DNA from: Clostridiales bacterium | Lineage (GTDB): Bacteria; Bacillota; Clostridia; Lachnospirales; CAG-274 | Length of the DNA: 9,376 nucleotides | Reading direction: 5' to 3' | Assembly (NCBI GenBank): GCA_021203425.1 | Contig: JAJQBF010000007.1 | Location: 1-9,376, forward strand | Shown here: positions 5,790-9,376 of the stretch, one piece after another | Numbering within the stretch: the stretch's first letter is position 1 | How the letters are laid out: each line of letters opens with the position of its first letter | The notes under the pieces: model-generated | Told to the model about the DNA's origin: nothing | The model's database searches: none | The model's input: only the letters and a program-made list of their open reading frames with translations | Position numbers and translations under genes: made by a program

Positions 5790-5804
5790 GTATGCAATGC
5801 ATAC
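5790..5804. promoter_or_regulatory. Perfect 15-bp palindrome, candidate XRE operator
   Basis: GTATGCA-A-TGCATAC is a perfect 7-1-7 inverted repeat. It is next to TATTATAAA-like sequence upstream of the XRE gene. Small XRE repressors usually bind palindromes of this size as dimers in their own promoter region. Confidence 0.55.
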
Positions 5805-5871
5805 GGGCATTTGATATTGTACCACATTTTCAAAAGAAGGTAAATACAAAATCCCGAAAATCTGCAGAAAT

Positions 5872-5898
5872 AAAAACAGCGCCCGGCACTCTCAGTGC
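5872..5898 (-). terminator. Possible attenuator: competing hairpins with T-run
   Basis: On the minus strand the arm AGTGC (5886-5890) can pair with GCACT (5894-5898) or with GCGCT (5878-5882, one G-U). The second hairpin is followed by G and TTTTT, like a terminator. The pairing is better on the minus strand, where one position is G-U, than on the plus strand, where it is a C-A mismatch. The stems are only five pairs, so this is weak. Confidence 0.35.
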
Positions 5899-5901
5899 GT
5901 C

Positions 5902-5949
5902 TTTACGTAAAACCGTTTAATCCGTGTTTACATAAAACCGTTTAATCCG
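5902..5949. repeat. Two 23-bp direct repeats, period 25, ahead of greA promoter
   Basis: Copies at 5902-5924 and 5927-5949 differ at one base (TTTACGTAAA versus TTTACATAAA, followed by identical ACCGTTTAATCCG). The second copy ends four bases before the greA -35 box. In-phase spacing (25 bp) fits two protein-binding sites, but a recent duplication is equally possible. Confidence 0.7.
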
Positions 5950-5960
5950 CCCCTTGACAA
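5932..5960 (-). promoter_or_regulatory. Candidate leftward promoter facing the XRE gene
   Basis: On the minus strand TTGTCA (5955-5960, five of six matches) and TTTTAT (5932-5937, four of six) are 17 bases apart. The -35 box overlaps that of the rightward greA promoter. A transcript from here would carry the competing hairpins at 5872-5898 before reaching the XRE gene. Confidence 0.35.
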
Positions 5961-5982
5961 CCAAAATAATTTACTATATAAT
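5954..5982 (+). promoter_or_regulatory. Consensus sigma-A promoter for greA-lysS
   Basis: TTGACA (5954-5959) and TATAAT (5977-5982) match the consensus exactly at the ideal 17-base spacing. The predicted start near 5989 leaves a leader of about 115 bases before greA. Confidence 0.88.
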
Positions 5983-6105
5983 TTAACCAATATTATGAAA
6001 TTTCAAATATAAGAAAACGAGGGTTGATTTGCCGAACAAAAGTTAAACTTCCAAGTTTTACTGGGCTTATTAACCGTCGGTTCTATCTATAAGGAGATGT
6101 TGACT

Positions 6106-6582
6106 TTGGCTGAAACTAAAACTATTATTTTAACAAACGAAGGTAAATTAAAACTTGAAGAAGAACTTCAAAATCTTAAGGTTGTAAGACGTGCTGAAGT
6201 TGCCGTAAAAATCAAAGAGGCAAGAGCACAGGGCGACCTTTCCGAAAATGCCGAATATGATGCGGCGAAGGAAGAACAGGCCGAAATAGAGTCAAGAATT
6301 ACCCAAATTCAAAATATGCTTAAAAAAGCGGAAATTATAAATGAAGACGCTTTCGACAATGGTATTGTAAATTTGGGAAACAAAGTTAAAATATATGACA
6401 ACGAATTTGAGGAAGAAGATATATATACAATAGTAGGTTCGGCTGAGGCTGACCCTATGAAAGGCAAAATTTCAAACGAATCTCCTATAGGCAGAGCCTT
6501 GTTAGGCCACAAGCCGGGAGATGATGTTCCCGTAGAAACCCCCGACGGAACAATTATAATAAAATTACTTGAGATTTTATAA
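6106..6582 (+). CDS. greA: Transcription elongation factor GreA
   Basis: GreA rescues backtracked RNA polymerase by stimulating cleavage of the transcript in the polymerase active site. The N-terminal coiled coil carries the tip motif G-D-L-S-E-N-A-E-Y with the acidic residues D44 and E47 that act in cleavage. The C-terminal FKBP-like domain follows, with I-V-G-x-x-E-A-D, S-x-E-S-P-I-G-R-A-L-L-G and G-D-D-V-x-V-E-T-P. I chose the TTG at 6106, nine bases after AAGGAG, which gives 158 residues, the same as E. coli GreA. The ATG at 6097 directly touches the ribosome binding site and is too close. The stop overlaps the lysS ribosome binding site, and lysS starts 13 bases later, so the two form one operon under the consensus promoter. 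Confidence 0.95.
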   Translation: MAETKTIILTNEGKLKLEEELQNLKVVRRAEVAVKIKEARAQGDLSENAEYDAAKEEQAEIESRITQIQNMLKKAEIINEDAFDNGIVNLGNKVKIYDNEFEEEDIYTIVGSAEADPMKGKISNESPIGRALLGHKPGDDVPVETPDGTIIIKLLEIL

Positions 6583-6595
6583 GGAGCTAACTAAA

Positions 6596-8101
6596 ATGGC
6601 AGATAATGTAAACAAAGAAAAAACTGCTGAGGAGCTGAACGAGCTTCTCAAAATAAGACGAGAAAAACTGGCAACACTTCAGTCTATGGATAAAGATCCT
6701 TTCCATATTATTAAAGCAGAGGCAACCCACCACAGCAAGGAAATAAAAGATAATTTTGAAACCCTGGAAGGTCAGACTGTTTCCGTTGCCGGAAGACTTA
6801 TGAGCAAAAGAGTTATGGGCAAGGCATCTTTTATAGATGTTCAAGACCGTGACGGTCATATCCAATGCTATATAACAAGAGATGACGTAGGCGGCGCCGA
6901 ATTTTACAACACCATCTTTAAAAAGATGATAGATATAGGCGACATAGTAAGCGTAAAGGGCTTTGTTTTCAAAACAAAAATGGGTGAAATTTCAATCCAT
7001 GCAAGCGAAATAGCTCTCCTTTCAAAAAGCCTTCAAATTCTCCCCGAAAAATATCACGGTCTTGCAAATAAAGACCTTCGCTATCGCCAGAGATATGTTG
7101 ACCTTATTGTTAATCCCGATGTAAAACAAAGCTTTATAAAGCGTTCGAAAATCGTTACAACAATAAGAGAATATTTAGACAGTCAAGACTTTTTGGAGGT
7201 TGAAACACCTATTCTCCAGACAATCCCTGGGGGAGCAACAGCACGCCCCTTTATAACTCACCACAATACTCTCGACATAGATATGTACCTGAGAATAGCC
7301 CTTGAGCTGCCATTAAAGCGTCTTATCGTCGGCGGTCTTGAAGGGGTTTACGAAATAGGAAGGGTTTTCAGAAATGAGGGAATGGACGCAAACCACAATC
7401 CGGAATTCACCCTTCTTGAGCTTTATCAGGCTTATACCGACTATTACGGAATGATGGATATAACCGAAGGCATTATAAAAGAATGTTGTAAAAAAGTAGC
7501 CGGAATATACAAAATAACATATCAGGGCACAGAGCTTGACTTTGAAAAGCCTTTCGAAAGAATAACTATGATAGATGCTGTTAAAAAATATGCGGGTGTT
7601 GACTTTGACGAGGTAAAAACCCTCGAAGAGGCTCGTGCCCTTGCCGACAGCCGTCACATAGAATATGAGCCTCACCACTTGAAGGGTGACATATTAAACC
7701 TTTTCTTCGAAGAATATGTCGAAAAGAACCTTATTCAGCCCACTTTCCTTATGGACCACCCCATAGAAATTTCTCCCCTTACAAAGAAGAAATATGACAA
7801 GGAAGGCTATGTTGAACGTTTCGAACTCTTTATGGTAGGCAGAGAATTTGCCAATGCCTACTCCGAGCTCAACGATCCCATCGACCAAAGGGAGCGTTTC
7901 AAGCGCCAAGAGGAACTTCGTGGCTTAGGCGATGAAGAGGCCAACATGATAGACGAAGACTTCTTAACCGCCCTCGAATATGGTATGCCCCCTACCGGCG
8001 GCATGGGCATGGGCATCGACCGCCTTGTAATGCTCTTCACCGACGCGCCCACAATTCGTGACGTCCTCCTCTTCCCCACTATGAAACCCTTAGACAACTG
8101 A
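6596..8101 (+). CDS. lysS: Lysyl-tRNA synthetase, class II
   Basis: A cytoplasmic 501-residue enzyme that charges tRNA-Lys using ATP. The order is an N-terminal helix, the OB-fold anticodon-binding domain (about residues 60-140), then the class II catalytic core: motif 1 with F-L-E-V-E-T-P-I-L-Q (about 198-207), motif 2 with G-R-V-F-R-N-E-G-M-D (about 256-265), and motif 3 with G-M-G-I-D-R-L-V-M-L-F (about 470-480). Length is normal (about 490-505). The ATG has AAGGAG upstream, overlapping the greA stop. By hand count the share of codons ending in G or C rises from about one third at the start to about two thirds in the last 83 codons, an unusual drift that coincides with the border to accessory-looking DNA. 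A terminator follows the stop directly. Confidence 0.97.
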   Translation: MADNVNKEKTAEELNELLKIRREKLATLQSMDKDPFHIIKAEATHHSKEIKDNFETLEGQTVSVAGRLMSKRVMGKASFIDVQDRDGHIQCYITRDDVGGAEFYNTIFKKMIDIGDIVSVKGFVFKTKMGEISIHASEIALLSKSLQILPEKYHGLANKDLRYRQRYVDLIVNPDVKQSFIKRSKIVTTIREYLDSQDFLEVETPILQTIPGGATARPFITHHNTLDIDMYLRIALELPLKRLIVGGLEGVYEIGRVFRNEGMDANHNPEFTLLELYQAYTDYYGMMDITEGIIKECCKKVAGIYKITYQGTELDFEKPFERITMIDAVKKYAGVDFDEVKTLEEARALADSRHIEYEPHHLKGDILNLFFEEYVEKNLIQPTFLMDHPIEISPLTKKKYDKEGYVERFELFMVGREFANAYSELNDPIDQRERFKRQEELRGLGDEEANMIDEDFLTALEYGMPPTGGMGMGIDRLVMLFTDAPTIRDVLLFPTMKPLDN

Positions 8102-8135
8102 AACTTGAAAAAAGCCCTAAATAATCAAGTTTTTT
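8101..8135 (+). terminator. Probable terminator after lysS
   Basis: AAACTTGA (8101-8108) pairs with TCAAGTTT (8125-8132) over eight pairs around a 16-base loop, and the T-run continues to 8135. The stem is AT-rich and the loop large, so efficiency is uncertain. Confidence 0.55.
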
Positions 8136-8161
8136 AAAAAGCAAAATCAAAAAAATCGGTG

Positions 8162-8183
8162 ATTTGACACCAATTTGACACCA
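8162..8183. repeat. Tandem 11-bp direct repeat
   Basis: ATTTGACACCA occurs twice in a row without a mismatch, 60 bases after lysS. Short direct repeats here could be recombinase-binding (arm-type) sites of an integrated element, but no integrase is visible in the window. Confidence 0.6.
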
Positions 8184-8209
8184 TTTTTTGAAAAAGGACT
8201 ATCTATAGA

Positions 8210-8254
8210 GAATCTCAAAAACGCCTTTAAAGGCAAATAATAATTTGGAGATTC
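8210..8254. repeat. Nested inverted repeats
   Basis: A 7-bp inverted repeat (GAATCTC at 8210-8216, GAGATTC at 8248-8254) encloses a perfect 12-bp palindrome GCCTTTAAAGGC (8223-8234). No T-run follows on either strand. I see no gene in this stretch. Confidence 0.5.
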
Positions 8255-8281
8255 CACTACAACACAAATATCGGACACCTG

Positions 8282-8324
8282 AATAAGCCCAATTACTTAT
8301 ATTATGTAGGTAATTAGGCTTATT
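8282..8324. repeat. 15-bp inverted repeat ahead of the accessory genes
   Basis: The arms at 8282-8296 (AATAAGCCCAATTAC) and 8310-8324 (GTAATTAGGCTTATT) surround a 13-base loop. The one mismatch becomes a G-U pair if the minus strand is transcribed, making that stem continuous. It might be a terminator or a binding site for an element-encoded protein. Confidence 0.6.
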
Positions 8325-8355
8325 TTAGTGCCTGAAAAAAATATACGACAAAGGG

Positions 8356-8763
8356 GTGATATATATTAAAGATAAAGGTAAGGTTTACAGAGACGAGCTT
8401 GTCAGGCGAGTAGCTAAAAGGCTTAACAGGCGAAAATATGAAGTGTCAGAGGAAGAATATTATTCTGACAGAAAAAAGTATGACTTTAGGTACAGCCAAG
8501 AGAAGGTAAAAGATGTGTTGGAGGCTATACTTGACGAAACCACAGAATTATTAGGAAAAGGTAGAACAATACATCTGCAAAATTACATAGTGATTGAACC
8601 TAAGCAATGTGCCGAAAGAGATTCGTTTAACATAAACACTAACAGAATGAAGACCATCAAGCCGAGGTATAAGTTTACCATCAGATTCGGCAAATATATG
8701 CAGGCTGCCTGTGATAAGTTAACAAGCAGATTAAGAAAGCGAGGTAAAAACTATGAGCGATAG
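8356..8763 (+). CDS. Divergent HU-like DNA-binding protein
   Basis: A basic protein of up to 135 residues that I read as a distant HU/IHF relative. D-E-L-V-R-R-V-A-K-R-L near the start matches HU helix 1. V-K-D-V-L-E-A-I-L-D matches helix 2, followed by G-K-G-R-T-I-H-L-Q-N-Y-I-V-I where HU has G-x-x-V-x-L-x-G-F-G-x-F. An A-E-R-D-S-F-N-I-N-T segment stands where the arm would be, and F-G-K-Y-M-Q-A-A-C-D-K-L matches the closing helix. About 25 extra charged, Tyr-rich residues sit between helices 1 and 2. Such proteins are common in phages and conjugative elements. The start is uncertain: the GTG at 8356 lies inside the apparent ribosome binding site (AAAGGGGTGAT). The ATT at 8365 is better spaced but rare. 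No other start codon is in frame nearby. It overlaps the next gene by 11 bases. Confidence 0.65.
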   Translation: MIYIKDKGKVYRDELVRRVAKRLNRRKYEVSEEEYYSDRKKYDFRYSQEKVKDVLEAILDETTELLGKGRTIHLQNYIVIEPKQCAERDSFNINTNRMKTIKPRYKFTIRFGKYMQAACDKLTSRLRKRGKNYER

Positions 8764-9298
8764 AATTAACCGCCGACTACCGGACATTTTCGAGAAAAAG
8801 TTGGTTATGGAGAGGTATTTGCTTAACGGTATGAAACAAGGTAAAACATATTCAGAAATGACAATATATGACCTTTGGTGCAAATTCTTTCCCGAAGATT
8901 ACGAAATATCAAATTATGGTAAATTAGAAATGATAAAGGGAAACACACGCATTAAATTTACTATAAGCAACATAAGCCAAGAAGAATACGAAGAAATCTA
9001 TGATAGGTTAGTCTATCTTTGGGAAACTTGGCGGAAATCCTACAGACGAATGAAAAGATATATAGCTGATAATAATTTAGGCTGCTGTACAAAGGCTATT
9101 AAAAATAAGCGAAAAAGGCAATTCAATAAGCTGACGAAAATATACAATGACCTGTACTTTTTCGTGAAAAGAGATAAGATTAAGGCTACACAGCCGCAGA
9201 TTGCCACATATACCGTTTATGACAGGTACAGGACGATTAAGAACAAAAGCTATGATTATTTAATGGCTTATGCCAAAAAGTTAGAATCAAAAGAATAA
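8753..9298 (+). CDS. Unrecognised basic protein
   Basis: A 181-residue protein I do not recognise. It looks soluble, with no signal peptide or membrane segment. It is rich in Lys, Arg and Tyr and probably mostly helical, with an N-terminal L-P-D-I-F-E-K-K-L segment, a Trp-containing Y-L-W-E-T-W-R-K-S-Y-R-R-M-K-R-Y stretch (about residues 88-103), and a very basic N-K-R-K-R-Q-F-N-K-L patch (about 118-127) that could contact nucleic acid. GAGGT lies about eight bases before the ATG. It overlaps the end of the HU-like gene by 11 bases, so the two are probably translationally coupled and functionally linked. The AT-rich, AGA/AGG-using codon style differs from the core genes and fits a mobile element. 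Confidence 0.75.
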   Translation: MSDRINRRLPDIFEKKLVMERYLLNGMKQGKTYSEMTIYDLWCKFFPEDYEISNYGKLEMIKGNTRIKFTISNISQEEYEEIYDRLVYLWETWRKSYRRMKRYIADNNLGCCTKAIKNKRKRQFNKLTKIYNDLYFFVKRDKIKATQPQIATYTVYDRYRTIKNKSYDYLMAYAKKLESKE

Positions 9299-9376
9299 TT
9301 ACAGAGGAATTATAAACCTCTACGATAGAAAAATAAAATGCAATACTAAAAGAATTTAGGGCGATTGAATTTATGG

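Noticed and set aside
5902..5949. CRISPR array
   Set aside because: Only two copies with a 2-base gap and no spacers or cas genes.
6024..6092. 22-codon upstream frame from TTG in the greA leader, ending at the greA ribosome binding site
   Set aside because: The GAGG-like sequence touches the TTG directly, so initiation is doubtful.
6309..6512. Minus-strand frames inside greA and lysS
   Set aside because: They lie opposite well-identified genes and show no independent start signals or domains.
8147..8275. Short minus-strand frame from a GTG, ending with K-N-G-V-K-L-V-S-N
   Set aside because: No ribosome binding site and no ATG; mentioned only as a possible remnant in the repeat region.
9300..9376. 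Possible start of another gene at the ATG at 9373-9375
   Set aside because: Only one codon is inside the window and the ribosome binding site is not convincing.

Overview
The window looks like chromosomal DNA from a spore-forming, low-GC Gram-positive bacterium of the class Clostridia. The reasons are the sporulation genes yabP and yabQ beside hup, rqcP and mazG, strong AGGAGG-type ribosome binding sites, a greA-lysS operon, and moderately AT-rich DNA. I cannot name the genus.

Layout. Positions 1-5732 are all on the minus strand. Reading leftwards from 5732: a small XRE-type repressor; an EamA/DMT permease gene interrupted by an in-frame UGA; ribosomal protein L19 (rplS) with its own promoter and leader; the ribosome-assembly GTPase rbgA; a small Asn-rich protein (SASP-like guess); trmL; mazG; HU (hup); rqcP; yabP; and yabQ, which runs off the left edge. 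Positions 5733-6105 are a divergent regulatory region with a consensus sigma-A promoter for greA, a 25-bp direct repeat, a possible opposing promoter and a 15-bp palindrome near the repressor. Positions 6106-8101 are the greA-lysS operon on the plus strand. Positions 8102-8355 are repeat-rich and without a gene. From 8356 onward there are two overlapping AT-rich genes of accessory character: a divergent HU-like DNA-binding protein and an unrecognised basic protein. They may be the edge of an integrated element.

How the genes work together. The minus-strand block joins translation and ribosome functions (L19, RbgA, TrmL, RqcP), nucleotide clean-up (MazG), nucleoid structure (HU) and spore-cortex functions (YabP, YabQ). 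Two genes expected to be highly expressed, hup and rplS, are each followed by an intrinsic terminator that sits directly against the ribosome binding site of the next gene (rqcP, rbgA), so those downstream genes probably depend on read-through.

Most notable points: rbgA appears to lack an AUG and to start at ACG; the permease has UGA where its family has a conserved Trp; third-position GC climbs steeply toward the 3' end of lysS, just before the accessory genes; and the accessory HU-like gene also lacks a canonical start at the right distance from its ribosome binding site. I found no complete new defence or mobile system inside the window.
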